A stretch of DNA of 64,000 nucleotides from Thereva unica (Eukaryota > Arthropoda > Insecta > Diptera > Therevidae), in the NCBI GenBank assembly GCA_949987705.1, contig OX465284.1, positions 110,467,163-110,531,162 on the forward strand, written 5' to 3'. The position numbers were made by a program, and so were the translations under genes. The notes under the pieces are model-generated. The model was not told the origin of the DNA. It did not search any database and saw only the letters and a list, made by a program, of their open reading frames with translations. Positions 33,946-45,900 of the stretch are shown here, in pieces (the stretch's first letter is position 1; each line of letters opens with the position of its first letter).

Positions 33946-35578
33946 ACCACCTTGTTGGACTTTTTTTTAAATTTGCTCATCAAACGTTTTTTACCAATAA
34001 TTCCTAGTTTCAAAGTTTGACTTTTTCAGAGTTTAAAGATTGTAGACTGCTTGCCAGCCAATAGAAGTACAATTACTTTAAAAGTTGTTAGCTAAAGTAA
34101 CCTTGGCTGGTATAATGAGTCAATACCAGTCGTCAATACCAACGATGTAAAAAGCCACTAGTAATTTAGTAGTGTTTTCACAATAATTGCAAATCTAGTT
34201 TTCAAATTAAAAACGATTGGTATAGATCTCATGTTGCATACCACTCATGTCGCTATACACTCTTAAGAACACGTTAATCTAAGGTCAATATCTGATTGAG
34301 GAAAGCAAAACCATTTGAAATTAGAAGATATCATTATTACGAAATAGATTTGATGATTCTAAGACGCACAAATAACCGTTAAATCTCTAGAGATCTAAGG
34401 TTGTAAAATGAAGCATACACCAACCATACTTATCTGACCACCCGAAAATTCTAGTCTAGAGCTGTTATGTAGAATTACTTAATCTAACTCTGAAAAATTG
34501 TCGATGTCTTCCTGTAAAAGTACTCGAATATTACACTGAAACCTATATATTGATTATTAACTTTATTTACTTACTTACTAACTTTATTAATAATCATTAC
34601 GGAATCCATCTTACAGTAATAACTATACAATGTAGGCTTTGTTATATTAAATTAGAACACTTTTCCAATCAAATCCTACTTACATCCGACAAGCCACAGG
34701 ATGAAATAACCCTTCTTGGAATAGTCCCACCATTCTTAAATAGACTCAATACTCGAAACAGAAAACTAGATTCGAAAATTCATTTAAATCATCCATGATT
34801 TACGACCCACAAATAAATCCCACAATTCCCACTTCCAACTAATCGCATTCACCACCCATCAAACACGTCCATTAATAGTTTTATTGCACGCCTAATAATA
34901 ATACTCAAAATACATCATAAAGGCAAATTTATCTTCACACCTTGATCCCGCCGCGACCGCCGGCAACCTGCTGCATAACGACGCAGCTTGCGTAAACGCA
35001 TCGCCGCCGCGCATTAAGATAAATTTTGTGTTCAAAATCCCGAAATTGGTTTTGCTACTCTATTCAAATTTGTGGGCACACCTGCACCTGTTAATAGGAA
35101 GTAGTCGTCAGCAAGCACAACACTACAAGAGACACGCCGTGTGACGAACAAGATTTATACCTTGTGAGAAAATTTTATTACTTCCATCGAAATTGCTCAA
35201 TTTTTGTATTTATAGGTGAAACATTTTTTTTATTGAGAATTTTTAATAAATATACGATTTTAATTGTAAATTAAATTTAAAAGAAAAAAACTGAAAAAAG
35301 TAGATAATAACCGAAAACAAAAATATATCTTTGCCATACCTATCAGGGGAAATAGATTTTATCAGAAAATGTTTTTGAAATTGCCAAATGAACAACTCAC
35401 CAAAAAAAGTAAAATTTAGAAAGCGCACACAACCATTGTATTTACTACAAATTATAATGACAAGAAATAAAGCCAGCAATATTTTAAAATTATACCAGAG
35501 TTTCTTTTTAGTCCTTCGGTCAAAGCCAAACTATATGTCCGCAACCCTTTGAGGATAAAACTATACTTTCTAACAATG
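33946..35578. other. Intergenic, AT-rich, no gene recognised
   Basis: No credible coding frame; the 82-codon frame at 34550-34798 and the minus frame at 35243-35479 are AT-driven. A GC-rich island at 34940-35030 (CCGCCGCGACCGCCGGC) stands out but has no reading frame or tRNA-like fold that I can support. Confidence 0.4.
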
Positions 35579-35580
35579 GC

Positions 35581-35798
35581 GCCTGTGTTGAAAGTCGGGT
35601 CGTGTTTCGTGACAAGTCGTTTGAGCTGAAGAAAGTGACGTTTCAGTCGAATTACGACTTTAAGCACAGGGGCCTGGAGTCCAACGTTAAGTTGAATTTA
35701 GGCCCCTGTGCTGAAAGTCGTGATTCGACTGAGAAGTCACTTTCTTCAACTCAAATGGCTTGTTGTGTCGTGACGACTCGACTCTCAGCACAGGGGCC
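35581..35798. repeat. Two head-to-head copies of a ~96-bp MITE forming a foldback
   Basis: 35581-35674 and 35701-35798 are inverted copies of each other with a 26-bp spacer. Each copy also starts and ends with its own inverted termini, (GG)CCCCTGTGCTGAAAGTCG and CGACTTTCAGCACAGGGGCC. A single such terminus recurs alone at 37548-37566 (CGACTTTCAGCACAGGGAC). A transcript through this region could fold into a long hairpin (inference). Confidence 0.75.
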
Positions 35799-36260
35799 AA
35801 TAACAAAGCAAAGCTGAATGAAGTAGTGCATACCATCGAATACCCCCCAGTATACAAGCAGTTTGGTAGCCTTCCTGGACATACTACGGCTACAAACTAG
35901 AGTCGGGTTTGGTAGCCTTCCTGGACATACTACTTCTGGAAACTAGAGTCGGGTGACTCAGCAACCGAGATGCAACTAACTCCTGAGAACATCCTGAACC
36001 AGAGGATGAGGTCGGAGGATGTTGGGAAAAAAGATGTAAGTGACGCTGAAGGCCATCTACCACAACCTTAAGCAATGCGAGGCTTTAAAGAGTTAGAGAA
36101 AGGCAAAGACATGCCAGGAGAGATAGCGGCAAGATAACTGATCCAACCCCAAGCCGTTGCAGTAAGGAGATGGGGTCGCAAACTACAGAACCGATAGCAA
36201 TAGCACATACGGGCTTAGCAGCCAGTAAATTCGTTAGCCAGCTTCGTCTGAGTCACTTTT
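35799..36260 (+). repeat. Duplicated short segment and non-LTR ORF1 debris
   Basis: GGTAGCCTTCCTGGACATAC occurs twice (35866, 35910), each followed by a CTAGAGTCGGGT-type sequence, a local 44-bp tandem duplication. 36080-36150 resembles 12335-12390 in the other relic (GAGTTAGAGAAAGGCAAAGA). No intact frame. Confidence 0.5.
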
Positions 36261-36404
36261 CTTTATCATAAAAAAAGCAGAGATAGAAGGTTGCTGATCC
36301 GTCTGACACACCGTTCTGGTCTGATAAGCAGGAACTCTTTTAACGGTGACGCCAAGCCGAAATAATGCTCTAAGTCTTGTGCTGTGGTTGGTAGTAAGTT
36401 TAGA

Positions 36405-37112
36405 TTAGGTTTGGTTAAAATGGCTGCTCCCCTCTAGGCACTTAGGCACACCATTGGACTCATTGTGATACCATACTATGTATTGATTGAGCAGAAATTT
36501 CAGGCCATTTGGAGCTTTTAATAAATCGAACGAGATCACAAACACTAGTATTTTGCAGCTCACCCAATTTATCAACGAAAAATGAGCCAATGAAGGTCCC
36601 TCATCTTCTCGCGAGGGCCGGGCATGTACAGAGGGACAGTTTCTTCCTCGTCTTCGTTGCCACAACTTTTACAGAAGTAATTGTGAGGAAGTCCCAGTCT
36701 TCCGGCGTGCTGGCCAAATGAACCGGTCAGCACTACATAGCTCAACAAGGGATTTTGAACGCCTTGCGTCTAAAGTTGACCAAATTTCTTGAAGAGTGCA
36801 GCAGACCGTTACTGTGGTCCATTTCAACGCAGCTCGAGCTAAGGTAATTTTTCTTACATCCAGTTTATAGGTGGCTAAAGGCATCCTCATCTGGGTTAAG
36901 TGAGGTTTCCTTTCCCTCTCGGTTTCATGTCTAACAAGCTCATCTACCATGCAGCTTTCCATAATTCCTCTGTGTGCAGGAATCCAATAAATTGGTATAT
37001 CAAACTGAGTGGCAGTCTCACACAGAGATCTATGGCAGTTCAAAACCGTCGTGGATGTTGTAACGACAGAATTAAGAGCTGAGGGCCACCTGGCTATCTG
37101 ATATACATACAT
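36405..37112 (-). pseudogene. R1/I-type retroelement RNase H and C-terminal zinc region, relic
   Basis: 37112-36669 on the minus strand contains the RNase H end: ALNSVVTTSTTVLNC, then IYWIPAHRGIMESCMVDELVR (WVPGH.GI.GN...DELAR consensus). The frame then continues to LARAALKWTTV. Around 36670-36590 it reads FCKSCGNEDEEETVPLYMPG, the start of the CxxC...H...C motif at the C-terminus of such elements. The catalytic core upstream is missing. Confidence 0.65.
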
Positions 37113-37319
37113 ATTTCTTATGAGACATTATTTATCTTCAGCCATTCGTGAGCCCCTAGATCGCAGTGACTTCCGTGTCTGGAGGATCCTGCAATGGTCG
37201 GGTAGACGAAGAGAGGTATCTATATTCAAAGCCTCGGAAAAGATATCACAACCTACGTTGTTCCCATTTTTAGAGCTATCTGTATAGCGCCATCACGATA
37301 GCGAGGGAGACCCAACCTC

Positions 37320-37465
37320 GGCTGAAAGGATGGCGTAGACCAGGACGCGTAGGGCTTAAGGATGCCAAACTGGATGACATCGGCTCAGAATCGGGACCGG
37401 TGGAGAGAACAGTTGCGAGAGGTCAGGACCGGATCCCGGTTGTAGAGCCGTTAAAGAAGAAGAAG
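37320..37465 (+). repeat. 3' end of an RTE-like element (third copy of a shared tail)
   Basis: GGATGGCGTAGACCAGGACG then AGAACAGTTGCGAGAGGTCAGG and GGTTGTAGAGCCGTTAAAG with a GAAGAAGAAG run. The same tail ends the relics at 12480-12640 and 49310-49400. Translated, it is the GRP...W...V..D...L form typical of the last coding residues. Confidence 0.55.
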
Positions 37466-37778
37466 ATTATAAATACATAATGATTCAGTCAGGATAGCAC
37501 CATCTGTCCAGTTATCTCTGGCCGGAATGATGGTATTTAAACCCTCGACTTTCAGCACAGGGACCTATATCTCCCTCTTATGGTAGATAGGCAGATCCAA
37601 TCAACGTAGCCTTGCCGCCCTTTCTACTGTCCAAGCAGGCCACCCCAGTGTCAGCATTGCTATACTTAGCCAATATAAAGGGTGTGGGCGTTAAGGTGAT
37701 TATTAACAATAAAACAGCTTCCGCATACAAGGCCCCAGACAATCCAAGGCTCCTGTACCAGGACGACATCTAAATCAG

Positions 37779-38027
37779 AGGCCGGTTCGTGTATGGCGAA
37801 CGACGATAATCGTACGAAAAAAAATTGAAGTCAAAAAATGTTGCCGACGAAAATTTTAGCGTTCGCATAGGTCGAAAGAAAATTGTTCGTGTCCTAATGC
37901 AAAAACTCGATAACTCAAGACCTTTCGAGTGCCTTTCGTCGGCTTCAGACGAAAATTTTGAATTTTTCGACCTACGCGAACCCGAGACGAAAAAAAATGT
38001 TCGTTTTCGACATACACGAACTGGCCC
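37779..38027. mobile_element. MITE-like element, 249 bp, inverted ends
   Basis: The left end AGGCCGGTTCGTGTATGGCG and right end, inverted, GGGCCAGTTCGTGTATGTCG share about 20 bp; inner CGACCTA/TAGGTCGAAA-type motifs also pair. CAG lies on both sides (37776-37778, 38028-38030), a possible 3-bp target duplication. The 155-codon frames on both strands here cross the element and are not genes. Confidence 0.55.
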
Positions 38028-38099
38028 CAGCCTTCGAAAGGCGAGACTAGCGGATGAAGTCTTGCTGCGTTGGAGATTTATCTGCGCTTCTCTTAACAT

Positions 38100-38476
38100 C
38101 GTGGTTGCAGGATCAACCTCGATCACTATTATGTCAGCCCTCCTCCGGTGTGAAAGTAATATCATCATCTCCCACCGAAAAAAGTTGGACAAGGTCCCCG
38201 TTCGTCCTCCGTCGTCGAATTCAGAAACTTTGGGCAAAGCAGCGGGGATGTTTGTCTGCTTCTTGGCTTCCCTGGTTCCTGGTGGCCATCCTGCCTTTGG
38301 TCTGTAAGGAAGGACACGTAAGCGGGCCTCTAGTGTGCTTTGTGGGCTCCATATTTCACTTCGGCCCTCATTCCTTTGCTGCTGTCCACCATGATTGGTT
38401 CACAAAAGTCCCATGTATATGGTAGTAAAGGGAAGGTCATCTTGACAGAGCCTATATATCAAGATATATAGGCTCT
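38100..38476. repeat. Repeat shared with 3625 region, and a perfect 14-bp hairpin
   Basis: 38159-38182 repeats the ATCATCATCTCCCACCGAAA segment seen at 3625, with similarity fading over about 75 bases. At 38447-38476 AGAGCCTATATATC and GATATATAGGCTCT form a perfect stem around a 2-base loop. Around it are short frames of retroelement type only. Confidence 0.5.
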
Positions 38477-38754
38477 ACAACCGCAGGATCGGGCCACCAC
38501 ATGGCAGAGTCGTATGTCAGCAGTGGTCCGTATTTTTATATTATACTGCGATGTGCAGAGCCGAAGTAAGGATCTGGAAGAGCCCAAGGCTGAACCAGAG
38601 CTCCTCTCTCTTCGAAGCTGATCCACCGCGAAAAACAAACTAAATTTACTAAATATTCCATTATCAATACGTTATTTTTATTAATTTCCTAAATTATGTA
38701 AATATATGACAATATCCTTAAATAAACATAGTTACAGAGAAGCATCCTACAACA

Positions 38755-39141
38755 CTATTTGGTCCACGAAACTTTCGGAATATCAAAGTGCTCTGTTAGA
38801 CTGTCGAGATGTTCATTGAACTTCTCCACCCTTTGTTTATGTGTCATTGAAGCCTTCTCCAGAATCCGTTTCTTTTGCTAAAATATACACGCTTTAGAAC
38901 CAAATCTACATTATTAACTGCACAAACTTACCATTTTCTCCTGCATTTGCTTAAAGGCCAATTCTGCATTTGTTAGCTTTCGTCCGACTTGCTTAACTTT
39001 CATAGTTTCCGGGGCTTCCTCCATGGCCTTCTGTATCTTCTCCTTTTCTTTATCCTTCTTTTTCTTTTTCTTCTTTTTCATTTCTGAATCACTTTTTAAT
39101 TGTAATTTACCTTTAGCAACGACTTCGTACTCGTCAGACAT
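38755..39141 (-). CDS. Fam32a: FAM32A homologue (nuclear, spliceosome-associated)
   Basis: Exons 39141-38932 and 38877-38755 join to 110 residues plus stop; the human protein has 112. It starts MSDEYEVVAKGKLQLK, has the characteristic Lys run (residues 22-29) followed by KDKEKEKIQKAM, then LTNAELAFKQMQEK. After a 54-base intron it continues QKKRILEKASMTHKQRVEKF and ends LTEHFDIPKVSWTK. The last 40 residues are the family's strongest signature; in human spliceosomes FAM32A acts in the catalytic core at exon ligation (established knowledge). An upstream in-frame ATG at 39168 adds nine residues, not favoured because MSDEYE aligns with the family start. Divergent to rictor with 760 bp between ATGs. 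Confidence 0.92.
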
Positions 39142-39901
39142 ATTTTTATGTGATTTGTGATGAATCAAAATATTTTCCTCAGAATTTTAAAAGAATATTT
39201 GACGTTTTGCAATCTTCGTCTTTCGGCTTTCTTCTTCGAGTGTGGGTTTACAGCATTTCCTTTAAAGCATGTAGTATGGGTAGTATTTTATAGGAGAAAT
39301 GAATTTTTAATTTTTTTACGTTAAATGTAATTTTATTAGTTAATTTTAATTAAAGCTTTTAATAAAACTAAATAAAAACCACTGAATATACTGAAGTAAA
39401 TAACGATGTTAGCACAAACAAAAAATAAACAAAAAATATATTTGGTTTGCTGCAATGTATTCTTTTTATCTTTTATATTCTTATATTCAAATGTAATTAA
39501 TTTTTAGCTGCATTTTAATATTCTTTTCTCCCAAAATTAATATCTTAACAACTAACGAACTTTTATAAATCGATACTTTTATAACACACCAAAAAACTAT
39601 ATCAATATTTCCTATAAAAATGAACTCTTTTACACAAAACATGGCAATGCCAAAAATGCTTGCAGATATCAAAATTAGTAAAAAAAATATAAAATTCAGA
39701 CAAAATAACAATGGCGGATAAACGTCAATCGAAAAAGTAATGACAGAAGTCAATCTAAAATGACAGATTTTTTAAAATGTGCAAATAATTTATCCCTTTA
39801 TAAAAATTATATCTAAAAGAGGCTTAAGTTTAGTGTGAAAAGTGTTTTAAATTTGATCTAAATATTGTTTAAATCCAAAAAAGTGACGCATTTATCATAA
39901 A
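39142..39901. promoter_or_regulatory. Shared upstream region of FAM32A (-) and rictor (+)
   Basis: A 760-bp spacer between divergent start codons must contain both promoters. It is AT-rich with no TATA/Inr pair I can defend. The 88-codon hydrophobic frame at 39487-39753 is a low-complexity by-product. Co-regulation of the pair is possible but not shown. Confidence 0.5.
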
Positions 39902-42900
39902 ATGGCCACCAGTTGGCGAATAGGGAAAAGGGGCTTTCGTCCCAAAGGTAAACAAAATATTTGCTGTAAATTAAATTAAGATTTAATCATTATCAATTAT
40001 TTAATAATAAAATTATTATTATCCGATTAGATATTATATAAAATTGATGAAAATAATTCTGTTCAAATTTGTTTTGAAAATGAAAAATTTGGAAATTGTT
40101 TGCATTTTTATAGGTCTATGAAAATTTTTTGTAAACAAACTTAATTTCTCTTATTTTCAAGATGAATCTATTATTTCTGACTATCTTCAACTATTTTTAG
40201 ATGTTACACGGCGTAAATATAGCATGTCTCTCTATCTGAGTGACAAAAGTATTTTTTTTTTCATATACAATCAGGGTAAATGGCCTAGAGCTGTCCATGC
40301 GTTAAAGATTTAAAGAGTCTTCCCGCAGAAAGGGTGGAAAAATGCTTTCTAGCAGCATTTTCCCATGTGATTTATTTACATATAGAATAATCTATGTTTT
40401 TTATGCTCATTTCAACATTTCAAACTATTTTCAAAAGAGAAATTTTTATGTTGCGTCACATGAATGACTAACGTGGAACATGAGACTTCCTTAAATGTTT
40501 TAAAAGAACGTTGTTGTCTGAAAAAAAAACAAATCTTCGCGTATTCTCAATTTTAGTACAACGTGGTAGTTAATTAGATTTATTAATGCTATCAGAAAAA
40601 TACAAACGATTTTCACAAATGGAATTTCAACTGGGAAAAATGCTCGCTGTAAAATTCTCAAATTTTGGTAGCTTATAAAGCACAGATGCTAAGTGCGCAA
40701 TATTGTCTTGAGCATATATAAAGGGGAGGTTCGATAAAATTTAACTACCGCACGTGCCAAAAAGTGTCCAAAAAAGAGCACTATGCAAGCCTCGTATGTT
40801 TTGGGAAAAGCAATGGTGTTTAGGCGAAAATTTACTTGACCTAATTAAGAGAACATGTGAAGTTTGTTTTTTTCGCAAGCTTAATGAATTTATGTAACAC
40901 TATCTAAAGTTAAAAGAGTAATAAGATCTGTACAATATCAAAGACGAACTTATCGTTTGTTAACATTGGAAAATTTGTGGAGACTTGCTGGATATGATGG
41001 TGTATTTGCACCTTGGACAGATTTTTGACGATATAAAATAAGATTTTTTGTTGGAAGATTTTTTTTTGTGTTTGATGCGTAATAATATAGATTTGAGAGT
41101 ATTTTTTGGTAGTTTGGCAACATTTGTATTTATAAGGGTTTATACAATTCAAGTTTGTATGAAATTTGTATTTTCAGTGTGCAAAATTTTGGAAAATGGG
41201 AAATAAGAGAAACTTATTTTTTCTTAGTGTACTGCACCCCTTTACCTCATGTTTGTTGACCAGACCCCTTGAATAGCTTCACCAGACTACCTAGGGTACT
41301 CATGAAGAACAGAAGCATCTTCCTCAAGGAAAAGCCTACAGGTGAGGTCCTGCGTCCTTCCTATCTTCATAAGTGGTAAAACAGGGCGCATTGTCCCTTA
41401 ACCAAGCCAAAAAGTATCCTGACATAATTCCTAATGCCGTTAGACAATTCCGAGGCGGAGGTACAAGACGGTACGGAAAAAAGCAGCTTCGTTTTGGCCA
41501 ACCCAAGCGCAGATCTCCAGCGTTCGGTGTGTGTAGTCAAATTCTCTTCAGCAAGGTCCTCTTCACGAAAGGATGTCCCAGACTTTTCATTACTTTACCA
41601 ACATGGGCCTCGGTAGTCTAGGGGTAAGTCGCCTGGCTACCATCCCAGAGGTCCCGGATTCGAATCCCGGCCGGACCACGGTCCTTCGCCTTTCCCGTTT
41701 TGCCCATCTACATAAATTTTCTTCTTTTTCTTTCCTTTTTACATTCTTGATTCCTTCTGTCATTGGGTGGTGCTACACGGGAGTCTAAGACGCACGGTGA
41801 AACCGGTTTTAAAGGCGAGAAACGAGGAAGGGAAAAGAGAAGTTCGACGCACCTGACGAAACTTTAACGATTTTATCCAAAAATTTGGTGGGTGAAAACT
41901 AACACATATGCATATTTCTTTCTCTTCTTCTTTTTCGGTCCGGAAATTTTCTAACACATTTACAAAGTTTCATATACGATACAGAATTACTCAACGAAGG
42001 CGACCACCGCGTGTAGCACTGAAAAAGGAGGAAAAAACCGGTTTCACCAGTGCGTCTTAGTCTCCTGTGTGGCATCCCCCATTACCTTCAACCTAGCCTA
42101 GTTGTTCAACTCGTTTCAGGAGGCATAACACTCCAGTCAGTTGTTTCTCGATGCCCCAATGTTAGAGTCGCGGTAATAATGATTGGGAGTAGGTGTAATA
42201 AAAATATCGCGGCTGGTTGTGGCAGTTCCTTTTTTTTCGACTAGAGCTGCTGTTCGACATTGCACTCTATATGAAAAAAAAAAATAGATTCTTCGGCTTC
42301 GTTGTCCTGGCCTGAAATCGTAGGAGGGCCAAGTCCTTTTGGCCAAGGTGCATTTGTTAAGATCCCTCCAATGCTTCTCTGCTTGTTGCATTGAGTGCTG
42401 TTTGCATCGGTAGTCGGAAGGAGACATTAATCGCAAGTTCTGGGGAAAAGACTCCTCCTCCCAACCCGACCGTCAAGTTTAGAGACATCAGTAAAGAAGT
42501 TTGTGCACTCCGTAGTTCCTCGTGAAGGTAATCTCGGGTATGCAGAAGTCTGGTTTTGTTGGGATGGTAACAGAGTTCAGCACCTTCGTGTGTCCTCCCC
42601 TGAGTCCAGTCCAAAAAACTAGATTCTTTTATTCTAAGGGCTGTGATGGTTACAATTTCCTTGCCACAAGATCCAGAGGAGGGAGGTATAACATAAAAGT
42701 TAGGGCGTCTGTAGGTCTTATTGCGCTTTTCTGTGTTTTCATTCCCCAGGAGTTTCTTGTCCAGGATATTTGGCACTGTTGCTAAATTTGAGCCTAACAT
42801 TGTTAAGTCAGGAGGATGGTTGGAAAGGGAGGGATTATATACCTCCTTGTTAAGAGGATCAGTTCCGTTTTTACTGAGTTAACGCCGAGTCCGCGGGTGG

Positions 42901-45900
42901 CAGTCCAGCATGAAAGGGTTTGTAACGCCGCCTCTATTTACGGCTCTTCGAGCCCACCATGCTGCCAGTAAACATTTGGTCGATGAGAGACGCCAGCAAG
43001 GCTTCGATCCTCTATATCAAAGAATGCTTCTAATGTATACTCTTTGAACTCGAGTGATTTTTAAATGGTTGAAACCAATGAGTGAAGGAGCAGTATCAGT
43101 AGATTTGCCCTTTGTATAAGCATGTTGTGCGCCAGAGAGTTCCGAGGTTAATATGGTCTGCCTCAGATATATTTCGATTAGCCTGAGTCTTCAGAAGAAA
43201 GGAGGATAGGCTAATTGGCCTGACGCCCTTGGTTATTGCGTGGTGAGGCTTTTATTGCCTTCGGCATAACACCCACTTTGACCTCTTTCCAACTAGAGCG
43301 AATGCAATTATTTTGAAGGCACGCGAGACCATCATGAGGGTTTGAAGGCCTCTTTGTTCGGACTATTAATGGTTTGAGTGCATTGTTCTGTGAAAGCGTC
43401 CACAATGCTGTCGTGGTGTGCCTCGTTTTTGGTAATACAGGGAAGCTTAGGGGCAAGGCCTAGTATATTTAGTAACCCCAGTGTGTCTTTTTGAGGTTTT
43501 TTTTATTTTAGAAAGGGAGGTTGGGCTAGAATCTTGCAGTTAGAACTCTATAAACCTCTGTGTTAGTCAAGCATGCGCCAGACCTTGTCTGCATCTGAAC
43601 TTATGTTCAATTCAAACAACAGGGACATCGAACTAACTCTTGATTGGGGCCTCAAGAACCGTGTCGCACCGTGTTTTACTGCATTAAAAACGAAGTACTG
43701 TCTCAACTCCAATAAAACTTGCACCGACTCTCCTTCTATTTCAGCGGGCAACAAGAAGCTAACTGTCTGATCTCCTCTAAATATCCTAGGCATAACGTTA
43801 CCCGAAGATCTGCGCTGAAATAACCATATATATATTACAAATCGCCAAGCCAGCTTCAGAGTGCCTGGGATTCCTTATAAGGTGCAAATTTCTCCTCATA
43901 ATCTCATGCCTCCACGGCAAAATTTGTCCCGCAACACAAAACTTGCCTGCTCGGCTCACCCTCGGAGTTTACAGCCCTCATCTTCGCGCTTCGATGTAGA
44001 AATTCGTTTATAACAAGAACAACTCAACTGTGGAACAACCCTCCACGGTCAGTATTCCCAAACTCATACAAGAACTCAAACGCAAGACTCATCGCCATCT
44101 CCTCCAACACTCCCCTGACACCTCCTATCCCATGGTTTCTCAACCCTTTTAGTGTCGCGACCCCCTGAAGAGCCAAAAAATGAAAGAAAAAATCTTGCGA
44201 CCCCTCACTATAATATTGGTTGGAAGTAAAATTGAGCCGGACTTACACGAGGCAGTACAATTGTACCTTTCACAATGGTTAATTGTACTGGAACCTCAAT
44301 TTTTTAAATGTCCCGGTTCATAAATAATGTGCTACTGGTATATGAGCGTGTATCGAGATGTTAATAATTGTTAATACGAACTGGAACTTGCAACTTGAAA
44401 TGAGGCGAAAATATAAATATACTTCGTTGAGGTATATGTTTGTTCTTACTCTTACTCTGAGGCAGTTTAATGCATATTAGAATTAAACTCGTAAAAAAAA
44501 GCTTTTCATTGGTATTTATATGCTTTCGTTCTTTAGTTTGTTTGTTTTTGCCATTTTGGTATTACAATGGCACCTGGCCTCTTTTGAAGTATAACATTGT
44601 ACTGGCTCATAAAAAAAGGGGGGCACCTCTTACAAACTCATTTTATAAACGTGTCCTATCCAACACTACTTGAAAAATAAAAAAAACCAAGCTCCTTCCT
44701 TCCAGCTAAACTTACTACCATCTCGCTTTCCTTTCAGCTAAGCTTACTGCCAGACATTGCACCATGACTTGTACCACATGAAGAACTGGTAGTACAAAGT
44801 ATGACACCTGAGCTTAGACTAACACATAAAAAATCTTACCTTAGGCTGGCCTTCGATCTTTGCCAGTCGCGTTTTCCGCGTATGTAGTACAGAGAAGCTG
44901 GAAGCAGTCTGTGAAAATTGACTATAACATTACAATGGTTGGAGATTCTGGCTTTGGACCTTTGGAATATGAGCCTAAACCTTTACAAAACCTAGTAAAT
45001 CTTGATCCACATGACTAGGGCCGCTTTTCAGATACACCCTGGAAACATTTAAGATGAAAAAAAATTATCTCTTATTGTTATTCGTTTTTTTTAAATATTA
45101 ACAACACCTGAAAACATAAAGAATTCATAAAAATCTTCATTTACAGGTCCGCCCCAATTCTCGCAAAAATATCGTTTAAAGCAATCAAGACGCAAGTTAT
45201 TCAAATGTAATTGTGTAGATTTTATTATACTATCCCGTAGAAGTTTGTTCTTTGACCAACATCACCAACATTCACCATATATTATACCAATCAAATTAGA
45301 CCTACATTATTTGGAAAAAATTTATACCAAATTGATTTTTACTTTTGGATATTAGAGTTACAACATTTATTTCAGTAAAAAAAGATCAAAAAAAGACACC
45401 CAAAAAAAATAATGTTCATAATTCCCCCATATTCGAGCTAATTTCCTGTCTCAACTAATTTGTAAACAAAATACGCTTATTTTTTTGTTAATTATCAGCA
45501 AGTACAAGTATTTGGTTTATTTTGAAGTCTTATAGAATGCCCTGTTTTTTTTTTAATAGCATATATTTTTTAGCCAATCAATTGCTGAAATATGATTTTT
45601 ATTTTGTAGTATCAACAGCTCCAGAAGACTATTTTCGATTGGATATTAAGAAAACCCCAACAGGAAGTGCGATTGAGGTTTATTCAAATCTCTGTCTGCA
45701 GAATATCACAGAAAGTAAGAGACTTAGTCTGCTCAATGCATTTGCAAGTTTGTTCCAACAAAACCGAGATGTTAATCTTGGTTTTACTACCGAAGAATTT
45801 TTATACTGGTAAGAAAGAATTTAAGTTCGTCTATGAAAATTATTAACATGATTTTGTTTCTATCAAATAACAGCATAAGCACATCCCTAGTACATCCATT

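Noticed and set aside
37770..38307. 155- and 160-codon opposed frames
   Set aside because: They span both ends of a MITE and its flank and have no conserved residues.
39487..39753. 88-codon hydrophobic minus-strand frame between FAM32A and rictor
   Set aside because: Low-complexity AT-rich sequence in the shared promoter region.
41609..41682. Functional tRNA gene
   Set aside because: Acceptor and T-stem mismatches and the repeat-type tail fit a SINE; a second decayed copy exists.
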